Of a DNA stretch of 64,000 bases, positions 1-7,464 are shown piece after piece. The translations under genes and the position numbers were made by a program. The DNA is taken from positions 16,155 through 80,154 of the forward strand of contig JAAFJB010000002.1 in assembly GCA_013297995.1 (NCBI GenBank), written 5' to 3'. The stretch comes from Chitinophagales bacterium (lineage in GTDB: Bacteria; Bacteroidota; Bacteroidia; Chitinophagales; Chitinophagaceae). Below the pieces are notes generated by a model. It saw only the letters and a list, made by a program, of their open reading frames with translations. It searched no databases and was not told where the DNA came from. The stretch's first letter is position 1. Each line of letters begins with the position of its first letter.

Positions 1-37
1 CCCTTAAAAAAATATTCATCGCATTTAATCATATTAT

Positions 38-505
38 ATGTCAGAACACCTACAGATTATTCAAGGCAGTAAAGCCGAACAATACCAAGCCCTGATTCCA
101 CAAATAAAAGGATTACTGAGTGGAGAAACCGACTTAATTGCCAATCTTGCCAATCTTACTGCTGCATTAAAAACACAGTTTGGATGGCTCTGGGTTGGCT
201 TTTATTTGGTGAAAGAAAATGAACTGGTATTGGGGCCATTTCAAGGGCCTATTGCTTGTACCCGTATACAAAAAGGCAGGGGTGTTTGTGGAAGCAGTTG
301 GGCATCGGCAAGCATATTGATTGTGCCAGATGTAGAAAAATTTCCGGGACATATTGCGTGCAGCAGTCTCTCCAAATCGGAGATTGTATTGCCCTTAATA
401 AAAGCAGGTGAAGTATGGGGCGTATTGGATATTGACAGTAGTGATTACAATCAATTTGACGAGACGGATCGGCAGTATTTGGAAGAGCTAGTGGGTCTTT
501 TGTAA
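38..505 (+). CDS. msrC: Free methionine-(R)-sulfoxide reductase (GAF domain)
   Basis: A single GAF domain of 155 residues, the usual length for fRMsr enzymes, which reduce free methionine-(R)-sulfoxide in the cytoplasm using thioredoxin. The three family cysteines are visible at C74, C84 and C108, in the contexts ACTRI, GVCGSS and HIACSS. The following SEIVLPL stretch is also typical. The ATG at 38 is preceded by AT-rich sequence without a clear Shine-Dalgarno, normal for Bacteroidetes. It stands alone ahead of the helicase gene. Identification rests on recalled family motifs and is fairly safe; other GAF proteins lack this cysteine set. Confidence 0.88.
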   Translation: MSEHLQIIQGSKAEQYQALIPQIKGLLSGETDLIANLANLTAALKTQFGWLWVGFYLVKENELVLGPFQGPIACTRIQKGRGVCGSSWASASILIVPDVEKFPGHIACSSLSKSEIVLPLIKAGEVWGVLDIDSSDYNQFDETDRQYLEELVGLL

Positions 506-548
506 CCCAGCCAAAACCATTCAATTGCTTCTATATTAAAAAAAACCT

Positions 549-556
549 TAGCTTTG
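549..556 (+). promoter_or_regulatory. Putative Bacteroidetes -7 promoter element for the helicase gene
   Basis: TAGCTTTG matches the TAnnTTTG -7 consensus of the Bacteroidetes primary sigma factor. It would start a transcript near 563, giving a 5' leader of about 110 bases before the GTG start at 673. No convincing -33 TTG was identified. Confidence 0.45.
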
Positions 557-635
557 CAGTATTCATATACTCTCTCAGTTAGACTGGAATCTACTTCAGT
601 GACAAGGTAATCCCATCAAAAGTTAGGTTATATAC

Positions 636-653
636 CACTTGAAAAATCAAGTG
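636..653 (+). promoter_or_regulatory. Perfect 7-bp hairpin in the helicase 5' leader
   Basis: CACTTGA, loop AAAA, TCAAGTG, ending 19 bases before the GTG start codon. It lacks the long T run of a terminator and lies inside the predicted leader, so it may be a post-transcriptional control element. Function is inferred only. Confidence 0.4.
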
Positions 654-672
654 TTCATTTAAATCACATATT

Positions 673-1914
673 GTGTTATTCAAAGAATTACAACTCATCG
701 AGCCCATATTAGCGGCACTCGAAACAGCGGGTTACAGTACACCCACACCCATTCAGGAACAAGCCATTCCAATGATTTTAGCAGGTAATGACTTACTTGG
801 CTGCGCACAAACAGGTACAGGGAAAACAGCAGCATTTGCCATCCCAATTTTACAATTGGTTACCAAATCTATGCTACATGGCAATAGTAATAAAGGTATT
901 AAAGCCTTGGTATTAACGCCTACCAGAGAGCTCGCTATTCAGATAGAGGAAAGCTTTAAAGATTATGGAAAAAATCTTCGCATGAAACACCAAGTAATTT
1001 TTGGGGGTGTTTCTCAGGTTCATCAAGTAAATGCATTAAGAAATGGGGTGGACATTTTAATTGCAACGCCGGGTAGATTACTCGATTTAATGCAGCAAGG
1101 ATATGTGCGATTAAACGATATACAATTTTTTGTATTGGATGAAGCAGATCGTATGTTGGATATGGGTTTCATAAACGACGTAAAAAAAATCATTGCTAAA
1201 TTACCAGTCAAAAAGCAAACCCTTTTCTTTTCTGCAACTATGCCCGATGAGATAGAAAAACTATCTTCTACCTTATTACACAATCCAGCTAAAGTAACCG
1301 TTACTCCAGTATCGTCTACCGCAGAAAAAATTCAGCAGGCTGTGTATTTTGTAGAAAAAGACCATAAGAAATTATTGTTGGTGAGCTTACTCCAAGATGC
1401 AGCCATTCAAACAGCACTGGTATTTACCAGAACCAAACATGGCGCTGACAAAGTGGTGAAAGACCTTACCAGAAACAGTATTACGGCAGAAGCTATACAT
1501 GGAAATAAGTCACAGAATGCTAGACAGCGTGCATTAACCAATTTCAAAAACGGTTCTACCAGAATTTTGGTAGCTACAGATATTGCAGCCCGTGGTATTG
1601 ATATTGATCAGTTAACGCATGTATTTAATTACGAATTACCGAATGTAGCCGAAACCTATGTTCATAGAATTGGTAGAACTGGAAGAGCTGGTGCAAGTGG
1701 CATTGCCATTTCTTTCTGTGAAGCGGAAGAAAGGGCTTTTTTAAAGGATATTCAGTTACTAATTAAAAAGCAATTACCGGTGGTAACAGATCACCCCTAT
1801 CATTCGGCATCACCTGCCCCAGCAACTTATAAATTGCCAGAACGCAGGCCCGCTGCCCATCAGCAGAATAGAAATAGGAAATATAGTTTTAATAGGTCTT
1901 CACAGAATCGTTAA
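673..1914 (+). CDS. rhlE: DEAD-box ATP-dependent RNA helicase (RhlE type)
   Basis: A 413-residue DEAD-box helicase that would unwind RNA duplexes in ribosome assembly or RNA turnover. Visible motifs in order are AQTGTGKT (45-52), PTRELA, TPGRLLDL, DEADRMLD (156-163), SAT (187-189), ARGID and HRIGRTGR. The C-terminal 30 residues are basic and rich in Q, R and N, as in RhlE-type proteins. The start is a GTG; no in-frame ATG fits the conserved N-terminal Q motif. A roughly 110-base leader with a hairpin precedes it. A strong terminator follows at 1936. The exact subfamily is inferred. Confidence 0.9.
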   Translation: MLFKELQLIEPILAALETAGYSTPTPIQEQAIPMILAGNDLLGCAQTGTGKTAAFAIPILQLVTKSMLHGNSNKGIKALVLTPTRELAIQIEESFKDYGKNLRMKHQVIFGGVSQVHQVNALRNGVDILIATPGRLLDLMQQGYVRLNDIQFFVLDEADRMLDMGFINDVKKIIAKLPVKKQTLFFSATMPDEIEKLSSTLLHNPAKVTVTPVSSTAEKIQQAVYFVEKDHKKLLLVSLLQDAAIQTALVFTRTKHGADKVVKDLTRNSITAEAIHGNKSQNARQRALTNFKNGSTRILVATDIAARGIDIDQLTHVFNYELPNVAETYVHRIGRTGRAGASGIAISFCEAEERAFLKDIQLLIKKQLPVVTDHPYHSASPAPATYKLPERRPAAHQQNRNRKYSFNRSSQNR

Positions 1915-1935
1915 TTTTTTATTTTCAATTTCCCC

Positions 1936-1970
1936 AAGCCTCATAAATACTTATATTTATGAGGCTTTTA
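1936..1970 (+). terminator. Rho-independent terminator after the helicase gene
   Basis: Perfect 14-bp stem (AAGCCTCATAAATA paired with TATTTATGAGGCTT), four-base loop CTTA, then a T-rich tail. It separates the helicase from the downstream kinase gene, only 12 bases before its ATG. Confidence 0.85.
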
Positions 1971-1981
1971 TTTGCTTATAT

Positions 1982-2722
1982 ATGAATAAGTCTACCCTAC
2001 AGCTTAAAACATTGGAAGATCAAAACAAGGAATTGCTTAAAACACAACTATTTCTTGAAAAAAAAGTGAATCAACTTAAAGATTTCGCTGGAATTATTAC
2101 CCATGATGTGCGGGGACCTGCCCATAATATTTTCAAAATGCTGGAAATGTATGAGTCTACTAATGATCCCGATTTGAAGAAGGCTTCAATGGATTACTTG
2201 AAAAAAGTAAGTAAAGACCTCACCAGCAACCTTAATGAGCTGATTCAAATTCTTCAAATTCACCTCGAAAAAGATATACCAGCTTCTAATTGCGTATTTG
2301 CAGAAATTGTAGAGAGTGTTTGCTTACAACTGCAAGATATTATAGATAAAAAACAAGCTATTATTCATACCAATTTTAGGGTACTAGAAATTATGTACCC
2401 AAGAGTATATCTACAAAGTATTATATATAATTTAGTAAGCAATAGCCTTAAATACGCCAAAAAAGAACAAGCACCCATCATATATATTCATACTTTTATA
2501 GAAGACAATTGTATAAAATGCAGTGTAAAAGACAATGGATTGGGCATTGATTTACAAAAATATGGACATTTATTATTCAAGTTTCAGAAGAGCTTTCACA
2601 GTGGGTTCGACAGTAAGGGAATTGGACTATACCTCATTAAAAATCAAATTGAAGAACAAGGTGGAAGCCTTACTTGCCAAAGTGAACCCAATAATGGAAG
2701 TATTTTTACTGTGCAATTTTAA
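1982..2722 (+). CDS. Soluble sensor histidine kinase
   Basis: A 246-residue kinase consisting of an N-terminal coiled-coil-like segment (about 5-35), a HisKA dimerisation helix with phospho-acceptor H41 in THDVRGP, and a HATPase_c domain with an N box (NLVSNSLKYA), G1 (DNGLGI) and G2 (GIGLYL). There is no membrane segment and no recognisable sensor domain, so the input must come through a partner or cytoplasmic cue. No response regulator gene lies beside it. It starts just downstream of a terminator, so it needs its own promoter or read-through. Family assignment is certain; the pathway is unknown. Confidence 0.88.
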   Translation: MNKSTLQLKTLEDQNKELLKTQLFLEKKVNQLKDFAGIITHDVRGPAHNIFKMLEMYESTNDPDLKKASMDYLKKVSKDLTSNLNELIQILQIHLEKDIPASNCVFAEIVESVCLQLQDIIDKKQAIIHTNFRVLEIMYPRVYLQSIIYNLVSNSLKYAKKEQAPIIYIHTFIEDNCIKCSVKDNGLGIDLQKYGHLLFKFQKSFHSGFDSKGIGLYLIKNQIEEQGGSLTCQSEPNNGSIFTVQF

Positions 2723-2732
2723 GGAAAACCCT

Positions 2733-2740
2733 TATTTTTG
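2733..2740 (+). promoter_or_regulatory. -7 promoter element of the tRNA-Leu gene
   Basis: TATTTTTG fits TAnnTTTG exactly and ends 9 bases before the mature tRNA 5' end. Confidence 0.55.
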
Positions 2741-2749
2741 CGCCCGATT

Positions 2750-2831
2750 GCGGATGTGGCGAAATTGGCAGACGCACTAGACTTAGGATCTAGCGCCGCG
2801 AGGCATGTAGGTTCGACCCCTATCATCCGCA
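2750..2831 (+). tRNA. tRNA-Leu (anticodon UAG)
   Basis: The acceptor stem GCGGATG pairs with CATCCGC, followed by discriminator A. The anticodon arm is CTAGA-CTTAGGA-TCTAG, giving anticodon TAG for CUN leucine codons. A class II variable arm (GCC-GCGA-GGC) and a T arm (GTAGG-TTCGACC-CCTAT) are present. The CCA end is not encoded. It overlaps no gene and is followed by its own terminator. Confidence 0.97.
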
Positions 2832-2834
2832 CAG

Positions 2835-2861
2835 AAACCACCTTTTTAAGGTGGTTTTTTT
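2835..2861 (+). terminator. Rho-independent terminator of tRNA-Leu
   Basis: AAACCACC pairs with GGTGGTTT around a seven-base loop and runs into seven T residues, immediately after the tRNA. Confidence 0.9.
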
Positions 2862-2873
2862 ATGTGAAACCCC

Positions 2874-2881
2874 TACCTTTG
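2874..2881 (+). promoter_or_regulatory. -7 promoter element of tig
   Basis: TACCTTTG, an exact TAnnTTTG match, sits between the tRNA terminator and the tig ATG and would give a leader of about 25 bases. Confidence 0.55.
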
Positions 2882-2911
2882 CAGCCCGAATTTACGTTAT
2901 AAACCACTTAT

Positions 2912-4279
2912 ATGGCTACTATTACCCGAGAAAACATTGGCTTACTACACGATAAGCTTACCATTACTGTTACAACAGAGGACTATTTAAAAGGCTTTGA
3001 GCTAAACCTAAAAAAATATGCCAAAACCGCCAATATCCCAGGCTTTAGAAAAGGAATGGTTCCTACAGGTTTGGTTAAAAAAATGTATGGGCAAAGTGTA
3101 TTCACTGAAGAAGTATTGCGCAGTATGGAGACTGAGCTCAACCAATATATGAGCAAGGAGCAAATTGATATTTTTGCCCAGCCTCTCCCATTAAACAATG
3201 ACGCACAGGCTCTGGATATGAATAAGCTGGGCGACTATACTTTCTCTTTTGAAATTGGCTTAAAACCCGATTTTGAACTGAATTTAAACGATGTGAAAGC
3301 TACTCGCTATATGGTTAATATAACCGACCAGATGATGGACGAAGAAGTAGCCCGTTTACAAACCCGTTATGGTAAAATGACTGAACCTGAAGTAGTTGGG
3401 AGTGATGAGAACGTGTTGAACGTTACTTTTACTGAAGCCGACGAAAAAGGTATCGCCATTGAAAATGGTGTTCAGAAAGAGAATTCAGTATTGGTAAAAT
3501 ATTTTTCACCTGATTTCAGGAAGAACCTGATAGGTAAGAAAAATAATGATATTGTATTCTTACAGATCAATCAGGCGTTTGAAGACAAAGAGGCAGAAAC
3601 CATTTTGGCCGATTTGGGTTTAACTAAAGAAGACGGTAATCGCTATTTCAATTTATTAATTACGAAGGTGGGACTGGTTGAAAAAGCTGAATTAAATGAA
3701 GAATTATTCCTAGCCGTATATCCCAATAACGACCAGATTAAAACAGCAGAAGATTTTCGGAATGAAGCCAAAGCTGAGATAGAAAAATACTATGCACAAT
3801 CTGCTAGCAGTCAAGTTCAAGATCAAATCTACCACTATTTAGTAGATCATATTAATATGGAATTTCCAGAAGATTTTCTGAAACGATGGTTGGAGACTGG
3901 TGGTGAAAAACCCAAAACAGCAGAAGAAGCAGCAGCCGAATACCCAACTTTTGTAAAACAATTGAAGTGGACTTTAATCAGCAGCAAGCTTACGCAGGAC
4001 AATAAAATTGAAGTGTTGCCAGAAGACCTTCGCAATTTTGCCAAAGCTCAGTTGTTTAGCTATATGGGCGGTCAGTTGGGCGCATTAGGCGATAACCAAC
4101 AATGGGTTGATGATTATGCCAATCGGATGATGCAAGACAAACGTTTTGTAGAAGATAGTTATCACCGCATCAGCGCAGAGAAATTATTTGGTGTACTTGA
4201 ATCAAAAATTACTGCCAAAGAAGAGTCTATTAGTGCTGATGATTTTGCTAAAATACTAGATAAGCACCAACATCATTGA
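2912..4279 (+). CDS. tig: Trigger factor, ribosome-associated chaperone
   Basis: 455 residues, near the usual length for trigger factor, which binds the ribosome exit tunnel and shields nascent chains. The N-terminal ribosome-binding loop GFRKGMVP is visible around residues 45-52. The middle part corresponds to the degenerate PPIase-like domain of Bacteroidetes trigger factors, and the long C-terminal helical region forms the substrate cradle. The order tig-clpP-clpP-clpX downstream is the classical protein quality-control cluster. It has its own promoter after the tRNA terminator. Start at ATG 2912 is unambiguous. Confidence 0.92.
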   Translation: MATITRENIGLLHDKLTITVTTEDYLKGFELNLKKYAKTANIPGFRKGMVPTGLVKKMYGQSVFTEEVLRSMETELNQYMSKEQIDIFAQPLPLNNDAQALDMNKLGDYTFSFEIGLKPDFELNLNDVKATRYMVNITDQMMDEEVARLQTRYGKMTEPEVVGSDENVLNVTFTEADEKGIAIENGVQKENSVLVKYFSPDFRKNLIGKKNNDIVFLQINQAFEDKEAETILADLGLTKEDGNRYFNLLITKVGLVEKAELNEELFLAVYPNNDQIKTAEDFRNEAKAEIEKYYAQSASSQVQDQIYHYLVDHINMEFPEDFLKRWLETGGEKPKTAEEAAAEYPTFVKQLKWTLISSKLTQDNKIEVLPEDLRNFAKAQLFSYMGGQLGALGDNQQWVDDYANRMMQDKRFVEDSYHRISAEKLFGVLESKITAKEESISADDFAKILDKHQHH

Positions 4280-4304
4280 TAGAATAGGAACGAAGTTTAA
4301 TTGG

Positions 4305-4355
4305 GGTAAATAAGTGATCAATCTAAGTTTTTTGATGAATTTATTTACACCTTTT
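4305..4355 (+). terminator. Probable imperfect terminator hairpin after tig
   Basis: GTAAATAA (4306-4313) pairs with TTATTTAC (4341-4348), with a further ATCAA/TTGAT inner pairing, followed by a short CTTTTC tail. The stem is interrupted, so termination may be partial. Confidence 0.45.
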
Positions 4356-4502
4356 CATTGCTTATATCAACGTTCAGCCAAATTGAGATTCAGGAGTTAG
4401 GAATATGCCCTTTTGTCGCAAAAACAGGGTTTGCATAAAATTTGACTAAATTAATATCTCTGTTTTAGCAAAACACTTACCTTCAAACAGAAAAATTACA
4501 TT

Positions 4503-5207
4503 ATGAATATTGGAAATGAATTTGATAAATATGCCATTAAGCACCATGGCATCAGCAGCGGTGTTTTACACAATTATAAAGCCCATGGGCAGGTAACCAA
4601 TCTTACTCCTTATATTATTGAAGAACGTCCTATGAATGTAGCAAGTATGGACGTTTTCAGTCGCTTGATGATGGATCGTATTATTTTTTTAGGGGAAGGC
4701 ATTAACGACTATGTTGCAAATATTGTAACCGCTCAATTGCTCTTCTTAGAAAGTACAGATCGAACCAGAGATATACAGATGTATATAAATAGTCCCGGCG
4801 GTAGTGTTTATGCTGGTCTCGGCATTTATGATACCATGCAATTTATTAGTCCAGATATAGCCACCATTTGTACGGGTATAGCTGCCAGTATGGGCCAGAT
4901 TTTATTGTGTGCAGGTGTTGAGGGCAAGCGAACTGCTTTAAAACACAGTCGCGTTATGATGCACCAACCAAGTGGCGGCATTGGTGGTCAAGCCACTGAT
5001 ATAGAAATTACAGTTCGAGAGATTAAAAAGTTAAAAGAAGAGCTCTATGCCATTACTGCTCATCATACTGGCAAGCCAGTAGAGCAGATTGCCAAGGATA
5101 GTGATCGGGATTTTTGGATGACTGCTGCCGAAGCAAAAGCCTATGGCTTGGTTGATGAAGTACTTCTCACCAATCCGAGAAAAGAGAAGGGGGGAAATAG
5201 ACTGTAG
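4503..5207 (+). CDS. clpP: ATP-dependent Clp protease proteolytic subunit, paralog 1
   Basis: A 234-residue ClpP with all three catalytic residues: S129 in GIAASMGQ, H154 in MMHQPSGG and an Asp near 203 in SDRDFWM. It would assemble into the tetradecameric peptidase chamber fed by ClpX. About 40 residues precede the usual ClpP core, longer than a standard propeptide. A second, shorter ClpP lies 41 bases downstream and clpX follows, so the three are probably co-transcribed. The stop codon lies inside a two-copy TAGACTG repeat. Whether the two paralogs form mixed rings cannot be seen from the sequence. Confidence 0.93.
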   Translation: MNIGNEFDKYAIKHHGISSGVLHNYKAHGQVTNLTPYIIEERPMNVASMDVFSRLMMDRIIFLGEGINDYVANIVTAQLLFLESTDRTRDIQMYINSPGGSVYAGLGIYDTMQFISPDIATICTGIAASMGQILLCAGVEGKRTALKHSRVMMHQPSGGIGGQATDIEITVREIKKLKEELYAITAHHTGKPVEQIAKDSDRDFWMTAAEAKAYGLVDEVLLTNPRKEKGGNRL

Positions 5208-5214
5208 ACTGTGG
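5198..5214 (+). repeat. Copy 1 of an interspersed TAGACnG repeat
   Basis: TAGACTG occurs twice in tandem followed by TGG, straddling the clpP stop codon. A variant of the same 17-mer lies on the minus strand at 11710-11726 downstream of porX. Confidence 0.5.
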
Positions 5215-5248
5215 ATAACCATAATTTTTACTGCTTAAATAATACAAA

Positions 5249-5887
5249 ATGATAACATCAACCTATATCAACCCTTTTCTAAATCAAAACGAAGCGGAAG
5301 ATCAAGAGCCAAAAGAAGAAAAACAAGAGCCGATGGGTGGCTTTATGGTAAAAAAATTAGAAAAGCTGTTTTTTGAAAAACGTGCCGTTTATTTATGGGG
5401 GGTGGTAGATGATAAGTCTGCCCGTGATGTAGTAAGTAAATTATTAATACTGGATGCAGATAAGCCAGGTACTGAAATAAAGCTTTATATAAATAGCCCT
5501 GGCGGTGTGGTAACGAGTGGTATGGTTATTTTTGATACCATGAAAATGATTCAAAGTCCCGTTAGCACCATTTGTATGGGTCTTGCCGCCAGCATGGGAT
5601 CTATTTTATTAAGCGCGGGTACAAAAGGGAAGCGTTTTGTATATCCACACGGGGAAATTATGATACACCAACCCAGTTTAGGTGGTTACTATCAAGCAAC
5701 CAGTGCTGATATTGAAATACAAGCAAAGCAAATTAAAAAAACCAAGGAATTAGGCGCTAAGATTCTAGCTGAAAACTGTGGCAAAACAATAGAACAAGTA
5801 ATGGCAGATTTTGACCGAGATTATTGGATGGATGCCAATGAAGCCGTTCATTACGGTATTGTTGATGGTATTCTAAGTAAAATTTAG
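5249..5887 (+). CDS. clpP: ATP-dependent Clp protease proteolytic subunit, paralog 2
   Basis: A 212-residue ClpP with an intact Ser-His-Asp triad in GLAASMGS, MIHQPSLG and DFDRDYWM. The N-terminus is Glu/Lys-rich (residues 14-30) and differs from paralog 1. Conservation of catalytic residues in both copies argues that both are active rather than one being a regulatory dead subunit as in some cyanobacteria. It sits between clpP paralog 1 and clpX and is likely in the same transcript. Start at ATG 5249. Confidence 0.93.
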   Translation: MITSTYINPFLNQNEAEDQEPKEEKQEPMGGFMVKKLEKLFFEKRAVYLWGVVDDKSARDVVSKLLILDADKPGTEIKLYINSPGGVVTSGMVIFDTMKMIQSPVSTICMGLAASMGSILLSAGTKGKRFVYPHGEIMIHQPSLGGYYQATSADIEIQAKQIKKTKELGAKILAENCGKTIEQVMADFDRDYWMDANEAVHYGIVDGILSKI

Positions 5888-6010
5888 CTTGTTTTATTAA
5901 TTTTTATAGATTTTGTTCAATAATTTATAAGTTGGTTGGCACCAGTGTAGTAGCTTTACAAATGCCCAAACTGAATGTATAACCATTAAAGAACAGTTAC
6001 AAATAAATAT

Positions 6011-7255
6011 ATGGCCAAACAAACAAATTTAAACTGTTCCTTCTGTGGAAGAACTCGAGAAGAGGTAAAAATACTCATTGCGGGTCAAGATGGGCATATT
6101 TGTGAAAACTGTGTAGAACATGCTCAAGAAATTATTGGGCAGGAACTAAACTCCAAAAACGATATAGCCGCTAGTGGGTCTTCTAACTTTAAATTAAATA
6201 TTCGCAAACCAAAAGAAATTAAACAATTTCTTGATGAATATATTATTGGCCAGGACGACGCAAAAAAAGTATTGAGTGTAGCCGTTTATAACCACTATAA
6301 AAGAGTAAATAATAAGCAAATTGTTGATGATGTTGAAATAGAGAAGAGTAATATTGTAATGATAGGCGAAACTGGTACTGGTAAAACATTATTGGCCAAA
6401 TCGGTGGCGCGACTTTTGAATGTTCCTTTTGCCATTGTTGATGCCACCGTTTTTACTGAAGCTGGCTATGTGGGGGAAGATGTAGAGAGCATGCTTACCC
6501 GTCTTTTACAAAACTGCAACTACGATGTACCCTCTGCTGAGCGTGGAATTGTATATGTAGATGAAATTGATAAAATAGCTCGTAAAGGCGATAATCCTTC
6601 CATTACCAGAGATGTAAGCGGAGAAGGGGTACAACAAGGATTACTAAAAATGCTGGAAGGAACAGAAGTACTGGTTCCACCACAAGGAGGAAGAAAACAT
6701 CCTGAACAAAAAATGATTAAAGTAGACACCAAAAATATTTTATTTATTTGTGGGGGTGCATTTGACGGAATTGATAAAGTAATTGCCCGAAGGGTAAACA
6801 CCAACGCAATTGGATTTAGTATTAACAAAGACGAACAAGAATATCAGCGAAAAAATATCTTGCAATTTATTAATGCACAAGATTTAAAAAGCTTTGGTTT
6901 AATACCAGAACTACTGGGAAGATTGCCTGTAATTACCCATTTAGATCCATTGGATGCAGATACACTAAGAAGTATCCTTACCGTTCCTAAGAATTCCCTA
7001 ATGAAGCAATATATTAGGCTTTTTGAATTAGAAGGAATTAAGTTGGAAGTAGAAGAAGATGTGTTAGATTTTATGGTTACTAAAGCGTTGGAATACAAAC
7101 TAGGTGCTCGCGGTTTAAGAAGCATTTGTGAGAGTATTTTAACAGACGCTATGTTTGAACTTCCTGGTTCTAATACGGCTAAATTAAGGGTAACGCTAGA
7201 CTATGCTATTAAAATGTTTGGCAAGAGCAAACTCAGTGCACTAAAAGTTGCCTAG
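6011..7255 (+). CDS. clpX: ClpX, AAA+ unfoldase of the ClpXP protease
   Basis: 414 residues. The N-terminal zinc-binding domain has cysteines C9, C12, C31 and C34 (NCSFCG, CENC). The AAA+ module shows Walker A GETGTGKT (119-126), the pore loop GYVGED (152-157) and Walker B VYVDEIDK. ClpX recognises tagged substrates, unfolds them with ATP and feeds the ClpP chamber encoded just upstream. A 123-base gap separates it from clpP paralog 2; a near-match TAGCTTTA at about 5951 could be an additional promoter. Identification is secure. Confidence 0.96.
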   Translation: MAKQTNLNCSFCGRTREEVKILIAGQDGHICENCVEHAQEIIGQELNSKNDIAASGSSNFKLNIRKPKEIKQFLDEYIIGQDDAKKVLSVAVYNHYKRVNNKQIVDDVEIEKSNIVMIGETGTGKTLLAKSVARLLNVPFAIVDATVFTEAGYVGEDVESMLTRLLQNCNYDVPSAERGIVYVDEIDKIARKGDNPSITRDVSGEGVQQGLLKMLEGTEVLVPPQGGRKHPEQKMIKVDTKNILFICGGAFDGIDKVIARRVNTNAIGFSINKDEQEYQRKNILQFINAQDLKSFGLIPELLGRLPVITHLDPLDADTLRSILTVPKNSLMKQYIRLFELEGIKLEVEEDVLDFMVTKALEYKLGARGLRSICESILTDAMFELPGSNTAKLRVTLDYAIKMFGKSKLSALKVA

Positions 7256-7286
7256 CAGCTTTCTAAACTAAATAAAAAATAATTGT

Positions 7287-7448
7287 ATGAACGAACTTCT
7301 AGAAAAATTAATGGCAGAAGCCAATTTAGACGCTACACAAGCGCAACAAGCCATCAATACTATTGCTGCTTTTGTAAAAGAAAAATTTCCCATGTTGGGT
7401 GGGGCTGTTGATCAAATTTTTGCGGCTGGCAGTAAGAGCAATGATTAA
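7287..7448 (+). CDS. Small uncharacterised helical protein (53 aa)
   Basis: An ORF below the 60-residue cut-off of the track: ATG at 7287, TAA at 7446. The product begins MNELLEKLMAEANLD and continues as an amphipathic helix, ending in a Gly-rich turn (MLGGAVDQIF) and a short polar tail. It lies 31 bases after clpX on the same strand, so it is probably the last gene of the clp transcript. The alternation of hydrophobic and polar residues is protein-like, and I recall similar short proteins in Bacteroidetes, but I cannot name a function. Confidence 0.6.
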   Translation: MNELLEKLMAEANLDATQAQQAINTIAAFVKEKFPMLGGAVDQIFAAGSKSND

Positions 7449-7464
7449 ATAGCTTACTGTTTAT

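Noticed and set aside
636-653. Hairpin before the helicase as a terminator of msrC
   Set aside because: No T run follows and it lies downstream of the predicted helicase promoter; kept as a leader hairpin instead.
2535-2780. 81-residue plus-strand ORF overlapping the kinase and tRNA
   Set aside because: It is an alternate frame of the kinase gene and runs into the tRNA-Leu sequence; no protein-like pattern.
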